Shown here one piece after another: positions 47,311 through 57,503 of a stretch of 64,000 nt of DNA. This DNA is from an uncultured Pelagibacteraceae bacterium. Lineage in GTDB: Bacteria > Pseudomonadota > Alphaproteobacteria > Pelagibacterales > Pelagibacteraceae. How positions within the stretch are numbered: the first letter of the stretch is position 1; each line of letters begins with the position of its first letter. The translations under genes and the position numbers were made by a program. Location: contig CACKNV010000001.1 in NCBI GenBank assembly GCA_902601705.1, forward strand, positions 186,001-250,000, read 5' to 3'. Below the pieces are notes generated by a model, which worked only from the letters and a program-made list of their open reading frames with translations, had not been told where the DNA came from and searched no databases.

Positions 47311-49364
47311 TAATTATTTGTTCCATCTTTTTTAATTTTTTGACGAATTTGACGACACTCACTCATTGTTTTTGATGAGCGTGAAATAGAGTTTGTGTAA
47401 TAATAGTCAAGTTCTCTCACGAAAATCTTCTCACTAAAAAAACTTGTTTCAATATTATTAGTTTTAATTACTGATTTTTTTGGCAGTTCGTTTATACTAG
47501 AAAAATTTGGAGCAGTTTCTAAAACTTCTTTTCTTAGCTCATCAAAATTAACTTTGTAATCTTTAGAACCTAATTTTTTAATAATTTGGTTAAATATTTT
47601 CCAATCTTCTAAAGCCTCCCCGATTGGATAAGATGCCTTTTTACATTCTTGTATTCTTCCTTCAAGATTTTCATATAAACCATTTTGTTCTGTATATGTT
47701 GCGCTTGGTAAAATTAAATCTGCGATTTCTGCACCTCTGTCTCCATGGCTTCCTTGATAAACAATAAATTCATCATTTTTTTGAAATTCTAAATTGTCAG
47801 AACCTAATAAATATAAAAGTTTAAATTTTCTATTTTTCAAATCATCAAAAAATGATGAAGATTTTTCTTTTTTATCTTGTAAAATTTTTAAATCTAAAAG
47901 ACCTACTGTTGATGCATTTTGTACAAGTGTATTTAATCCATTCCAGTTTTCATTAATTAAATTATTTTTTATTAAAAATCTTTTAAATTCCTCAAATATA
48001 TATCCTCCGCTCTTAAGCTCTAAAGCTGACTCTCCAATAATGATTATTGGTTTTTTTGCTGATAAAAGTTTTTGAGAAAAGTCATGCTCTTTATTTACAA
48101 TTTTTTTAATATCTTCAGTGCTATCACCAATTATTTCATATTCATAAGTTAAGTCGCCTGGATTTCCTATTGAGAAAATCGGTATTTTTTTTTGTACAAA
48201 TGTTTTTCTTATTCTAGCGTTTAAAATTGATGCCTCATGTCTTGGGTTGGTTCCAACAAGTAAAATTAAGTCTGTATCTTCAATTCCTGCTATAGAAGAA
48301 TTAAAAATATAGTTCATTTTTTCATCTGGGTTTATGTAAAAATTTTTTTCTCTAAATTCCAAATTTTCACTTTTTAATGTTTTAAAGAATTTCTTAAAAC
48401 TCAGAGCATTTTCCATATTGATCATATCGCCAATATGCCCAGCTATTTCATTTGGTTGAACTGATTGTATTTTATCAACTAAAAGATTTATAGCTTCATC
48501 CCAAGTAGATTTTTGTAATTTATTATTTTTTTTTATATACGGAACATCTAGTCTCTGTTTTAACAATCCATCACAAGAATATCTTGTTTTGTCAGATATC
48601 CACTCCTCATTAATTTCATTATTTAATCTTGGTAAAATTCTTTTTACTTCCCAATTGTAAGTATCAACTCTTATGTTTGAACCCACTGCATCCATTACAT
48701 CTACACTTTCTGTTTTTTTAAGCTCCCATGGTCTTGCTTCAAAAGCATAAGGTTTAGATGTAAGTGCTCCCACCGGACACAAATCAATAACATTAGCAGA
48801 CAACTCTGACTCCATGGATTTTTCCAAGTAAGTCGTGATCTCCATATTTTCACCTCTTCCAATAGCTCCTATTTCTGGAACTCCGGCAACTTCTGTCGCA
48901 AATCTCACACATCTTGTACAATGAATACATCTTGTCATTTGGGTTTTAATCAAAGGTCCCATATATTTTTCTTTTACATCTCTTTTATTTTCAACAAATC
49001 TTGATTTATCTACTCCATAATAAAGAGACTGATCCTGTAAATCACACTCTCCACCTTGATCGCATACAGGACAATCTAACGGATGATTAGCTAATAAAAA
49101 TTCCATTACACCTTTTCTGGCTTTTTCCACAAAAGTAGTATTTGTTTTTATATTCATTCCCTCCGCAGCTGGCATAGCGCAAGATGCAATTGGTTTAGGT
49201 GATTTTTCTAATTCAACTAAACACATTCTACAATTTCCAGCTATTGATAGTTTTTCATGATAGCAAAATCTTGGTATCTCAACATCTGCAAGCTCGCATG
49301 CTTGAAGGACTGTCATTCCTTTTTCAAACTCAATCTCTTTTCCATTTATTGTTATCTTAGGCAT
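47310..49364 (-). CDS. nuoG: NADH-quinone oxidoreductase subunit G
   Basis: NuoG carries electron-transfer clusters N1b, N4 and N5 in the peripheral arm. The true start is the ATG at 49364 ([13 protein letters not shown]), with GGAGA 6 nt upstream; the open frame runs a further nine codons to a TTG. The 684-residue protein has the 2Fe-2S domain ([15 protein letters not shown]), the C-x-x-C-Q-G-G-E-C-D-L block [25 protein letters not shown], and a molybdopterin-oxidoreductase-like remainder. It overlaps nuoF by 8 bp. Confidence 0.96.
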   Translation of the reverse strand: MPKITINGKEIEFEKGMTVLQACELADVEIPRFCYHEKLSIAGNCRMCLVELEKSPKPIASCAMPAAEGMNIKTNTTFVEKARKGVMEFLLANHPLDCPVCDQGGECDLQDQSLYYGVDKSRFVENKRDVKEKYMGPLIKTQMTRCIHCTRCVRFATEVAGVPEIGAIGRGENMEITTYLEKSMESELSANVIDLCPVGALTSKPYAFEARPWELKKTESVDVMDAVGSNIRVDTYNWEVKRILPRLNNEINEEWISDKTRYSCDGLLKQRLDVPYIKKNNKLQKSTWDEAINLLVDKIQSVQPNEIAGHIGDMINMENALSFKKFFKTLKSENLEFREKNFYINPDEKMNYIFNSSIAGIEDTDLILLVGTNPRHEASILNARIRKTFVQKKIPIFSIGNPGDLTYEYEIIGDSTEDIKKIVNKEHDFSQKLLSAKKPIIIIGESALELKSGGYIFEEFKRFLIKNNLINENWNGLNTLVQNASTVGLLDLKILQDKKEKSSSFFDDLKNRKFKLLYLLGSDNLEFQKNDEFIVYQGSHGDRGAEIADLILPSATYTEQNGLYENLEGRIQECKKASYPIGEALEDWKIFNQIIKKLGSKDYKVNFDELRKEVLETAPNFSSINELPKKSVIKTNNIETSFFSEKIFVRELDYYYTNSISRSSKTMSECRQIRQKIKKDGTNN

Positions 49365-50688
49365 TTTTATTCTCCAATAAATGTTGATCAACTAAATAAG
49401 GATTATTCAATTTTTTCTTAATTAAAGGCTCTTCTCTACAACGGCTTTCCACTTCTTTCCTAAAATGTCTTAACAAACCCTGAACTGGCCAAGCTGATCC
49501 TTCGCCAAAAGCACAAATAGTATGACCTTCAATTTGTTTAGTTACATCAGATAGTAAATCTATGTCACTGAAAGTTGCTTTTCTTTTAACCACTCTATCT
49601 AAAATTCTCCACATCCAACCTGATCCTTCTCTGCATGGAGTACATTGGCCACAACTCTCGTGTTTATAGAACCTGGCAATTCTAGCCATGCACTCAACAA
49701 TATCCTGGTCTTTATTAATAACCACTACTCCAGCAGTACCTAATCCACTTTTATTCTCAATCAAAGAGTCAAAATCCATTGTTAACGTATCGCAAACTTT
49801 TTTTGGTAATAAAGGCATAGATGAACCACCTGGTATAACTGCTTGAAGATTATCCCAACCTCCAACTACTCCTCCAGCATGTTTTTCTATTAAATCTTTC
49901 AGAGGAATCCCCATTTCCTCCTCGACATTACATGGAGCGTTTACGTTTCCCGAGATACAAAATATTTTAGTCCCAGTATTTTTTGGTCTACCTATTGAAG
50001 CAAACCACTTACCACCTCTTCTTAAAATCGTTGGTACAACAGCAACAGTTTCTACATTATTAACTATTGTAGGGCACCCATACAAACCAACTAATGCTGG
50101 AAAAGGAGGTTTTAACCTTGGTTGACCTTTATTACCTTCAATACTTTCCAATAAAGCAGTTTCCTCTCCACAAATATATGCTCCTGCACCATAATGAATG
50201 TGAATGTCAAAATCCCATCCAGAGCCACAAGCATTTTTTCCTAAGAAATTTTTACCATATGCTTGATTAATTGCTTCTTGTAATCGTTTACCTTCGTTAA
50301 GATACTCTCCTCTTATATATATATAACAAACATGAGCATTAACTGCGTAGCCTGCAATTAGACAACCTTCGATTAATTTTTGAGGCTCAAATCTTAAAAT
50401 ATCTCTATCCTTACATGTTCCAGGTTCTGATTCATCTGCATTTATTACTAAATAGTGTGGTCGTGAACCAACTTCTTTTGGAGCAAATGACCATTTTAAA
50501 CCAGTTGAGAAACCTGCTCCACCTCTTCCTCTAAGTTCAGAAGTTTTTACTTCATTTATTATCCATTCACGGCCTTTGTGAATTAAATCTTTAGTATCTT
50601 TCCAATCATCACGTTTTAATGAATTTTCAATATCCCAACCAAATTCATTATAAAGGTTTTTAAAAATTCTATTTTCTTTTTTAAGCAT
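49357..50688 (-). CDS. nuoF: NADH-quinone oxidoreductase subunit F
   Basis: NuoF binds NADH and FMN and carries cluster N3. I place the start at the ATG at 50688 (MLKKENRIF), with GGGGA five bases upstream; the longer frame starts at a GTG. The 443-residue protein has the FMN/NADH motif [14 protein letters not shown], the [19 protein letters not shown] loop and the cluster ligands in [12 protein letters not shown]. It overlaps the nuoE stop by 8 bp. Confidence 0.96.
   Translation of the reverse strand: MLKKENRIFKNLYNEFGWDIENSLKRDDWKDTKDLIHKGREWIINEVKTSELRGRGGAGFSTGLKWSFAPKEVGSRPHYLVINADESEPGTCKDRDILRFEPQKLIEGCLIAGYAVNAHVCYIYIRGEYLNEGKRLQEAINQAYGKNFLGKNACGSGWDFDIHIHYGAGAYICGEETALLESIEGNKGQPRLKPPFPALVGLYGCPTIVNNVETVAVVPTILRRGGKWFASIGRPKNTGTKIFCISGNVNAPCNVEEEMGIPLKDLIEKHAGGVVGGWDNLQAVIPGGSSMPLLPKKVCDTLTMDFDSLIENKSGLGTAGVVVINKDQDIVECMARIARFYKHESCGQCTPCREGSGWMWRILDRVVKRKATFSDIDLLSDVTKQIEGHTICAFGEGSAWPVQGLLRHFRKEVESRCREEPLIKKKLNNPYLVDQHLLENKNA
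49371..49375 (-). promoter_or_regulatory. Ribosome-binding site that fixes the nuoG start
   Basis: GGAGA on the minus strand lies 6 nt before the ATG at 49364, inside the nuoF 3' end. Confidence 0.65.
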
Positions 50689-51286
50689 GTTTTTCCCCAT
50701 TAATAATCGATATTTTTTCTGGAGAGGTGTTTTTTCTCCCACGATATGACCCAGGTTTTAAAGGTTTATCTTTTATTAAAGAAATAAGTATTTCTTTTGT
50801 ACTTTTTTCATCTAGGTCTTCATAGTAATCGTCATTTATTTGAACCATCGGAGCGCTAACACAAGCCCCAAGACATTCCACTTCCATCCAAGAGCAATTA
50901 CCTTTTTTTGAAATTTCGTTCTCATTTGGAGAAATATTTTCTTTACATAATTTTACAATTTTATCAGCGCCTCTAAGCAAACAAGGTGTTGTTGTGCATA
51001 CCTGAATAAAATGTTTACCTACAGGAGCAAGGTTATACATTGTATAAAAAGTGGCAACTTCATATACTGATATGTAAGGCATAGCTAAATAATTTGCTAT
51101 GTACTTCATTGCTGCTAAAGGAATCCAATTATCATTTTGTCTTTGAGCTAAATAAAGTAAAGGCATCACTGCACTTTTCTTATTTTTTTTCGGATATCTT
51201 TTTAAAATTTCTTCAACCTTTTTTAAATTTTCATCTGAAAATTTAAATTCTTTTGGTTGTTTGTCATATACTTTTTTTACACTCAT
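50681..51286 (-). CDS. nuoE: NADH-quinone oxidoreductase subunit E
   Basis: NuoE carries the 2Fe-2S cluster N1a. The 201-residue protein has the thioredoxin-like domain with the four ligands in CTTTPC and CLGAC, and the [14 protein letters not shown] segment. A roughly 30-residue C-terminal extension ([15 protein letters not shown]) is typical of alphaproteobacterial NuoE. It overlaps nuoD by 4 bp. Confidence 0.96.
   Translation of the reverse strand: MSVKKVYDKQPKEFKFSDENLKKVEEILKRYPKKNKKSAVMPLLYLAQRQNDNWIPLAAMKYIANYLAMPYISVYEVATFYTMYNLAPVGKHFIQVCTTTPCLLRGADKIVKLCKENISPNENEISKKGNCSWMEVECLGACVSAPMVQINDDYYEDLDEKSTKEILISLIKDKPLKPGSYRGRKNTSPEKISIINGEKHA
50694..50698 (-). promoter_or_regulatory. 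Ribosome-binding site that fixes the nuoF start
   Basis: GGGGA on the minus strand lies 5 nt before the ATG at 50688, within the nuoE 3' end. Confidence 0.65.
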
Positions 51287-52458
51287 CTATCTACCTCTCC
51301 AAAAACTATGTCTAGCGAACCGAGCACAGCAGGCACATCAGCCAACATGTGACCGCGAATAAGGTAATCCATCGCTTGCAAGTGGGAAAATCCGGGAGCT
51401 CTTATTTTACATCTATAAGGTTTATTACTGCCGTCAGATATTAGATAAACACCAAACTCACCTTTAGGAGCTTCTACTGCCGTATAAACATCTCCCTTAG
51501 GAACTCTATATCCCTCAGTAAATAATTTGAAATGGTGAATTAGCGCCTCCATAGATTGTTTAATATCATCTCTATTAGGAGGAGAAATTTTATTATCAAT
51601 AGATATAACTGGACCTTTCGGCAGTCTCTCAATACATTGAAGAATAATTTTTACACTCTCTCTCATCTCCTTTATTCTACAAAGATATCTATCGTAACAG
51701 TCGCCATTTTTTCCAACTGGAATTTTAAAGTCTAAATCTTTATAAATTTCATAAGGTTGTGATCTTCTGAGATCCCACGGAACTCCAGAACCTCTCAACA
51801 TGACGCCAGAAAAGCTATGATCAAGTGCCTCTTGTTTTGAAACAATACCTATTTCAACATTACGTTGTTTAAAAATACGATTATCAGTAAGTAAGCCTTC
51901 TAGATCGTCAATTATTTTCGGAAACGACTTACAAAACTTTTCAATATCTTCTACAAGTTTCATTGGTATATCTTTGTGAACTCCGCCTGTTCTAAAATAA
52001 TTTGCATGCAATCTTGAACCGGAAGCTCTTTCATAAAAAGTCATTAATGTTTCTCTTTCTTCAAAGCCCCATAAAGATGGAGTTAAAGCCCCAACATCTA
52101 AAGCTTGGGTGGTTACATTTAAAATATGACTTAAAATTCTGCCAATTTCACAAAATATTACCCTAATATATTTGGCTCTTATAGGTACTTCCACATTTAG
52201 CAATTTTTCGGCTGCCAAAGCAAAGGCATGCTCTTGATTCATAGGTGCTACATAATCTAACCTGTCAAAATAAGGTAAAGCTTGAGTATAAGTTTTTTGC
52301 TCTATTAATTTTTCTGTTCCTCGATGAAGTAGGCCTATATGTGGATCAGCTTTCTCAACTAATTCTCCATCTAATTCCAAAATTAATCTTAACACTCCAT
52401 GTGCTGCTGGATGTTGTGGACCAAAATTAAGGCTTAATGATTTAGTTTTTTTTACCAT
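51283..52458 (-). CDS. nuoD: NADH-quinone oxidoreductase subunit D
   Basis: NuoD forms the quinone-binding cavity of complex I with NuoB. The 391-residue protein shows [15 protein letters not shown] with the conserved His, [13 protein letters not shown], the [14 protein letters not shown] block with the quinone-site Tyr, GGVHKDIP and DIVFGEVDR at the C-terminus. It overlaps nuoC by 17 bp. Confidence 0.97.
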   Translation of the reverse strand: MVKKTKSLSLNFGPQHPAAHGVLRLILELDGELVEKADPHIGLLHRGTEKLIEQKTYTQALPYFDRLDYVAPMNQEHAFALAAEKLLNVEVPIRAKYIRVIFCEIGRILSHILNVTTQALDVGALTPSLWGFEERETLMTFYERASGSRLHANYFRTGGVHKDIPMKLVEDIEKFCKSFPKIIDDLEGLLTDNRIFKQRNVEIGIVSKQEALDHSFSGVMLRGSGVPWDLRRSQPYEIYKDLDFKIPVGKNGDCYDRYLCRIKEMRESVKIILQCIERLPKGPVISIDNKISPPNRDDIKQSMEALIHHFKLFTEGYRVPKGDVYTAVEAPKGEFGVYLISDGSNKPYRCKIRAPGFSHLQAMDYLIRGHMLADVPAVLGSLDIVFGEVDR

Positions 52459-53056
52459 CTTTTTCCAAATTTTTTATCTCTCTAATATAATTTGTTCCTT
52501 CCCAAGGACTTTCGAAATCAAAATTTCTATAATTTTGCTCAAGCTTGACTGGTTCATAAATAACTTTTTTCTCTTTCTCGCTATATCTAACTTCATTAAA
52601 GCCGGTTAAAGGAAAATCTTTTCTCAAAGGATGTCCTTTAAATCCATAATCAGTCAAAATTCTTCTTAGATCAGGATGGTTTTTAAATTTAATTCCGTAC
52701 ATATCAAAAACTTCTCTTTCCATCCAATTGGCTGAAGGAAAAATTTTAGTTAAAGAATTTATTGGTTGATTAATTTGAAATTTGGTTAAAACTTTTATTC
52801 TTAAATTATGTACATGAGACAAAAAGAGATAAACTAATTCAAATCTTTTTTCATTTTCTGGGTAATCTACTCCAGCAATATCGATAAGTTGTTTAAACTT
52901 GCAGCTTTCATTAGATTTTAAAAATTGAATTGTATCAATTAAGTCGCCTTCGGCTATTTCAATGATTAATTCCTCATTTTTTATAGATGAATTTTTAATT
53001 TTACTTGAAAGTTCTGAATTAATTAATTTTTCAATTTTTTGTAGTTGTAAAATCAT
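52442..53056 (-). CDS. nuoC: NADH-quinone oxidoreductase subunit C
   Basis: NuoC is a peripheral-arm subunit without cofactors. The 204-residue protein has the 30-kDa subunit signature [30 protein letters not shown] and [10 protein letters not shown]. It is separate from NuoD, not fused as in E. coli. It lies one base after nuoB. Confidence 0.96.
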   Translation of the reverse strand: MILQLQKIEKLINSELSSKIKNSSIKNEELIIEIAEGDLIDTIQFLKSNESCKFKQLIDIAGVDYPENEKRFELVYLFLSHVHNLRIKVLTKFQINQPINSLTKIFPSANWMEREVFDMYGIKFKNHPDLRRILTDYGFKGHPLRKDFPLTGFNEVRYSEKEKKVIYEPVKLEQNYRNFDFESPWEGTNYIREIKNLEKDGKKN

Positions 53057-53057
53057 T

Positions 53058-53582
53058 TTATCTTTTCAAAGACCCTTCTCTTCTTATTTTTTTTTGAAGT
53101 TGTAAGATTCCATATAATAATGCTTCTGCTGATGGTGGACAGCCTGGAATATAAATATCTACTGGAACAATCTTATCGCATCCTCTTACAACTGAATATG
53201 AATAGTGATAATACCCTCCGCCATTGGCACAGCTTCCCATAGATACTACATATCTAGGCTCGGGCATCTGATCATAAACTTTTCTAAGTGCTGGTGCCAT
53301 TTTATTAGTTAAAGTCCCAGCTACAATCATCACATCTGATTGTCTTGGTGAGGCTCTTGGTGCAGCACCAAATCTTTCAAGATCATACCTTGGCATTGAT
53401 GTTTGCATCATTTCTACAGCGCAACATGCAAGTCCAAATGTCATCCAATGCAAGGAACCTGTTCTTGCCCAATTAATTAAATTATCACTTGAAGTTGTTA
53501 TAAATCCTTTTTCTGCAAAATCTTTTGCTAAATCTTTGAATTCTTCTGGTATTTGTTTTTGTTTGTCAGAATTCAAATTCAT
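53058..53582 (-). CDS. nuoB: NADH-quinone oxidoreductase subunit B
   Basis: NuoB carries cluster N2, which reduces quinone. I start it at the ATG at 53582 (MNLNSD), which has GGGAG five bases upstream inside the nuoA stop region, giving 174 residues; the frame itself extends further upstream. The cluster ligands are visible in [21 protein letters not shown] and [11 protein letters not shown]. Confidence 0.95.
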   Translation of the reverse strand: MNLNSDKQKQIPEEFKDLAKDFAEKGFITTSSDNLINWARTGSLHWMTFGLACCAVEMMQTSMPRYDLERFGAAPRASPRQSDVMIVAGTLTNKMAPALRKVYDQMPEPRYVVSMGSCANGGGYYHYSYSVVRGCDKIVPVDIYIPGCPPSAEALLYGILQLQKKIRREGSLKR

Positions 53583-53584
53583 TT

Positions 53585-53953
53585 TTACTCCCATTCTAAC
53601 GCTCCCTTTTTCCATTCATAAATAAATCCGATAGTCAAAACTCCTAAAAAAAACATCATTGACCAAAAACCTGTTGGACCTATTCCTCCTAACGAAATAG
53701 CCCAAGGAAAAAGAAATGCAATTTCTAGATCGAATATAATAAACAGTATCGCTACTAAATAAAATCTAACATCAAATTCCATTCTAGAGTCATCAAAAGC
53801 TTCAAATCCACATTCATAAGCGGATAATTTTTCTGGATCTGGGTTAGATGGAGAGGCTAAATAGTTAGCAACAATAAACCCTATACTTAGGAATAAAGCT
53901 ATAAATAAAAAAATTATTATAGATAAATAGTCAGATAAAAAATTATAAATCAT
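53585..53953 (-). CDS. nuoA: NADH-quinone oxidoreductase subunit A
   Basis: NuoA is the first gene of the complex I operon. The 122-residue protein has three membrane spans, the [39 protein letters not shown] core signature (split by eye into the YECG and RFYLVAILF segments) and a WKKGALEW end. The promoter lies somewhere in the 163 bp between it and tRNA-Asp. Confidence 0.97.
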   Translation of the reverse strand: MIYNFLSDYLSIIIFLFIALFLSIGFIVANYLASPSNPDPEKLSAYECGFEAFDDSRMEFDVRFYLVAILFIIFDLEIAFLFPWAISLGGIGPTGFWSMMFFLGVLTIGFIYEWKKGALEWE

Positions 53954-54116
53954 GTTTTTAATTAATACCTACCTCAATACCGTAGTTTGAGGATTCTTAT
54001 ATTAACTACATCTCTTTATAACATTTTACGTTTAAGAGTACAGGACAGAAGGAAGCATTATTGTTGATTGAAAATTGTTGTTTTTTACTCTTTAGATGAA
54101 AATGATTATCAACTAG
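53954..54116. other. nuo operon leader region with a small inverted repeat
   Basis: No ORF is visible between tRNA-Asp and nuoA. On the minus strand, CCTCAA (53992-53987) and TTGAGG (53977-53972) can form a 6-bp stem 18 nt before the nuoA ATG, directly before a GGTAGG that may serve as a ribosome site. AT-rich hexamers further upstream do not make a convincing promoter. Confidence 0.35.
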
Positions 54117-54193
54117 TGGCGGGAGTGACGGGACTCGAACCCGCGACCTCCTGCGTGACAGGCAGGCGCTCTAACCAGCTGAGCTACACCCCC
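54117..54193 (-). tRNA. tRNA-Asp (GTC)
   Basis: The minus strand folds as a complete 77-nt tRNA. The 7-bp acceptor stem is GGGGGTG/CACTCCC, the D-arm contains AGCTCAG, the anticodon loop CTGTCAC gives GTC (Asp), and the T-arm contains GGTTCGAGTCC. The 3' CCA is encoded (54119-54117). Together with the neighbouring tRNA-Val it forms the tRNA pair that usually precedes nuoA in alphaproteobacteria. Confidence 0.95.
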
Positions 54194-54210
54194 ACAGTTT
54201 TTGAATTTAA

Positions 54211-54286
54211 TGGTGGGCGGTAAAGGACTCGAACCTATGACCCTCTCGGTGTAAACGAGATGCTCTACCAACTGAGCTAACCGCCC
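54211..54286 (-). tRNA. tRNA-Val (TAC)
   Basis: The minus strand folds as a 76-nt tRNA, with acceptor stem GGGCGGT/ACCGCCC, D-arm AGCTCAG, anticodon loop containing TAC (Val) and a T-arm with GGTTCGAGTCC. CCA is encoded at 54213-54211. It lies 17 bp ahead of tRNA-Asp and is probably cotranscribed with it. Confidence 0.95.
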
Positions 54287-54386
54287 TTATTAAATAAAAA
54301 TGAGATATACAATAAAACTTTTATAAAGTAAAAAAGTATTTAATTTGTGGTGTAATTTATAAAAATAGCAGTATTATTAACATATC

Positions 54387-54908
54387 ATGATTTTAAATTG
54401 TAATTCATGTAGTAAAAAATTTGTGGTTCCAGATAAAGCAATTACTGCTTCGGGGCGACTAGTACAGTGTGGTTCGTGTGGAAACAAATGGAAACAATTC
54501 CCAATTAATGAAAATCAGCAGACTGAGTTATCTACTAAAGTTGAAAAGAAATCACCAAATCAACAAAAAACTCCACAAAAGACACAAAAGCCGAAAAGAG
54601 CAAAAAAAAATGCTTCAAGAAAGCCTAGAGAAATAGATTTATATTCTCCAGAATATTTAGCAAAAAAACACGGTATCAAACTAAGTGAGGATGTTAAACC
54701 AACTTTATCTAAAACCAAAGTCTCCTTTGGATTCTATAATTCTTTATTATTGTTATTAGTAATTATTATAATTTTATCTAGAGGATTATATTTCTCTCAA
54801 GAATTTATAGTACAAAAATTACCGTTTACAGAATTTTATATTGATTACTTTTTTGAAAGTATAAGAAATATGTTTGTAATTTGGAAAAACCTAATTTCTA
54901 GTTATTAG
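54387..54908 (+). CDS. Zinc-ribbon (MJ0042-type) membrane protein
   Basis: The 173-residue protein has an N-terminal MJ0042-type zinc ribbon with Cys5/Cys8 and Cys28/Cys31 (CNSC, CGSC). A basic, low-complexity linker (about 45-80, rich in Lys, Gln and Pro) and one membrane span (about 115-135) follow, with a short tail. Proteins of this layout are common in alphaproteobacteria, and their role is unknown. The ribbon would be cytoplasmic. It converges on the fusion gene, overlapping it by 11 bp. Confidence 0.8.
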   Translation: MILNCNSCSKKFVVPDKAITASGRLVQCGSCGNKWKQFPINENQQTELSTKVEKKSPNQQKTPQKTQKPKRAKKNASRKPREIDLYSPEYLAKKHGIKLSEDVKPTLSKTKVSFGFYNSLLLLLVIIIILSRGLYFSQEFIVQKLPFTEFYIDYFFESIRNMFVIWKNLISSY

Positions 54909-57450
54909 CCTCTAATTCTTTAATATTCACAAAATTATCAGATAAATCTATATTATTTTTTTTGATGTCATCAAAAAAATTCCAAGCCAAGACTAAAAGA
55001 ATATTTTTTTTATCTTTAATAAATGATTTATTTTTAATAGGAATTTTTACTCCTGGTATAAATTTATTATGTTTAAGCTTATTATCTTCAACAATAAAAT
55101 CTATTTCTTTTGATATTCCAAAAAAATTTAATGCAGTTGTTGCTTTAGCTGGAGCTCCATAACCTACAATGACTTTATTTTTACCTTTAAGACTTTTAAG
55201 GTTTTTCAAAACATTTTCTCTAATTTTGTATACTTTTTCACCAAATCTTTGGTAAGTTTTAAATTTTTTAATTCCGAAAACTTCTTCCTCTTTAAGCATT
55301 TTTTTAACACTTTTTTCAATTTTTACTTTTTTATCTTTTTTTATATAAACTCTTATCGAGCCTCCGTGAGTATTAATTTTTTCTGATCTAAAAATTTTAG
55401 CCTCAAATTGATTAAAAAAATAAATTAAAGATGTTAATGACCAGTAATTATAATGTTCATGATAAATGTTATCAAAAGTTAAATCTTTAAGTGTATTCAT
55501 CAAGTATTGAACTTCAATAATTATGGTTCCTTTTTTACTTAATAGACTTAACATGCATTCTGACATTTCTTTTAGTTTATCTGAATGAGCAAAAACATTT
55601 GAAGCTAAGATTAAGTCTGCGTTTTTTTTTAACTTTTTAATATTTTTTTTTTCTAAAAAACCATTGAATGTTTTAATCTTATTTCTATTAGCAAGTTTTG
55701 CTAAATTTTTAGCCGGTTCAATTCCAAGAATATTCTTATAACCCAAATCTAAAAATGGTTTTAAAGCAACCCCATCATTACTTCCGATATCTATAATGTA
55801 TGATTTTTTTTTATTTAATTTTAATTCCTTAGAATATTTTTTTGCTGCTTTAATAAAATGGTCTCTAAACACTCTAGAGGTTGATGAGGTGTAAAGATAA
55901 TTAGAAAACATTTTTTTTGGATCAACTGCGACTGATAGCTGACAGTTATGACATTTTTCACAATAGTTTACTTCTAATGGGTAAAGATCACATTTTTCAT
56001 CTTTCTTGTTAATTAAATTATTTGCTAATGGTTGATATCCTAGAGATACGACTCTTTTAAGTTTTGTATTTCCGCATGATCTACATTCAAATTTGTAACA
56101 CTCCAATAATAATTTTTTCTCTTTTTCATCCACAAAAACATGTTTAATAGTATGTGTTATTCCATAGTTTTCATGATCTCTTTCACCTCTAACAAGATTC
56201 AAAAATGTTGTGTCTTTTGTAAAAACCATTGTATGAGCAACATTCGGTTTAATTACTGAAAGTTGACCGGCATTAACAACTTGGGTAATTTTTGGAGCAT
56301 TTGGATTAATTATATCTTGAAATATTTCTATAATTTGACCTTTAGTAAACAAACATTTTTGTTCTTGTTGAGGATGATAATGATTGGCTCTTATTGTACC
56401 TTTTTTTGACTCAATCATTCCTATCAAATTTATTGGCTCTGTTAACTCATGATTGCTTATGGAACCTCTTTTATCAACAAATAAATTCTCGCCATCTTTT
56501 ACGAACTCTAGTTCTTTAATTAAATTTTGTTTAGACCATTTTTGTATCATTTCTTTAATGTTTTGATCTAAGTTATAAAGAAATTTAAAACCTGTGTTCA
56601 ATATTTTTTTATTTGATAAAGAAAAGCCTAAATTTGGAACTTCGTCATTTGTCTCTTTCAACATGATTTTTGGATTATGTTTTTTACAAATTTCAGCAAC
56701 CTCTTTGACCGTTAAAGTGTCCTTTGTTAAATTAAAAATTTCTGATTTAATTTCATTTTTTTCTTCCATAAATTTAAAACACCTTGCTACATCAATTAAA
56801 GGAACAAGACTTTTTATCTGTCTTCCACCTGCAAATAATTTTAAAGTACCGTTTTGAGAAGCAATTTTGGAAAATAGATTTGGCATTATATCAACTCTCA
56901 TTGTATCCGATGAATAACCGTAAACTGAGCCAAGCCTCAAAATTATATAATTTTTACCTGAGTCTTTAAGTTGTTTTTCGTTTGTAGCTTTTGACGAAGA
57001 ATAAGATAACACCGGTTTAGTTTCTTCATTTTCTTGAATGTCAGTTTTTACTTTTTCTATTCCTTCATAAACAACATGGGTTGATGGAAAAATAATCTTG
57101 CAATTATCACTTACTACATCGAGAATATTTTGTGTTCCTTTTTCACCTACTTCCTTTATTTTTTTATCTTGATCCTCTGTTGACTCGTTTTTTGTTCTAG
57201 GAACACTAGTTATTCCTGCTAAATGATGAACGACGTCAGCGTCTGCAAAATACCTCTCTACAAGACTCCTATCTAAAATGTCTCCTTGTACAAATTCCAT
57301 GTTCCAATTTCTTAGTTGATTAACTCTTTCTGAAACAAATCTATTATCGATGACAACAATCTGGTGATACCAGCTTACTCCAGAGTAAAGCTTGCAAAGT
57401 TCAGTACCAATATATCCTAAGCCACCTGTAATTATTATTTTTTTTTCCAT
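54898..57450 (-). CDS. Three-domain fusion: NAD-dependent epimerase, cupin and C-methyltransferase
   Basis: This 850-residue protein joins three sugar-nucleotide domains. Residues about 1-310 are an extended short-chain dehydrogenase/epimerase, with the Rossmann loop GGLGYIG (9-15) and catalytic Tyr150-x3-Lys154 (YSSSK). Residues about 315-445 look like a WxcM/RmlC-type cupin, with HYHPQQEQ (358-364) and a C-terminal HTMVF strand. Residues about 455-850 are a TDP-sugar C-methyltransferase: zinc cysteines 456, 459, 497 and 500, SAM loop DIGSNDG (554-560), and a Rossmann-like C-terminal domain with VGYGAPAKATT. Such activities occur together in branched deoxysugar synthesis. The frame is continuous, so this is one chain, not a sequencing artefact visible to me. 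It is divergent from a GT17 gene. Confidence 0.88.
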   Translation of the reverse strand: MEKKIIITGGLGYIGTELCKLYSGVSWYHQIVVIDNRFVSERVNQLRNWNMEFVQGDILDRSLVERYFADADVVHHLAGITSVPRTKNESTEDQDKKIKEVGEKGTQNILDVVSDNCKIIFPSTHVVYEGIEKVKTDIQENEETKPVLSYSSSKATNEKQLKDSGKNYIILRLGSVYGYSSDTMRVDIMPNLFSKIASQNGTLKLFAGGRQIKSLVPLIDVARCFKFMEEKNEIKSEIFNLTKDTLTVKEVAEICKKHNPKIMLKETNDEVPNLGFSLSNKKILNTGFKFLYNLDQNIKEMIQKWSKQNLIKELEFVKDGENLFVDKRGSISNHELTEPINLIGMIESKKGTIRANHYHPQQEQKCLFTKGQIIEIFQDIINPNAPKITQVVNAGQLSVIKPNVAHTMVFTKDTTFLNLVRGERDHENYGITHTIKHVFVDEKEKKLLLECYKFECRSCGNTKLKRVVSLGYQPLANNLINKKDEKCDLYPLEVNYCEKCHNCQLSVAVDPKKMFSNYLYTSSTSRVFRDHFIKAAKKYSKELKLNKKKSYIIDIGSNDGVALKPFLDLGYKNILGIEPAKNLAKLANRNKIKTFNGFLEKKNIKKLKKNADLILASNVFAHSDKLKEMSECMLSLLSKKGTIIIEVQYLMNTLKDLTFDNIYHEHYNYWSLTSLIYFFNQFEAKIFRSEKINTHGGSIRVYIKKDKKVKIEKSVKKMLKEEEVFGIKKFKTYQRFGEKVYKIRENVLKNLKSLKGKNKVIVGYGAPAKATTALNFFGISKEIDFIVEDNKLKHNKFIPGVKIPIKNKSFIKDKKNILLVLAWNFFDDIKKNNIDLSDNFVNIKELEANN

Positions 57451-57503
57451 ACAATATTTAATAAATATTTACTTATATTATATTTTATTATAACTCAAAT
57501 AAC

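Noticed and set aside
54117-54286. Integrated element at the tRNA pair
   Set aside because: There is no integrase, and I saw no repeat of a tRNA 3' end; the nearby accessory genes can be explained by ordinary replacement.
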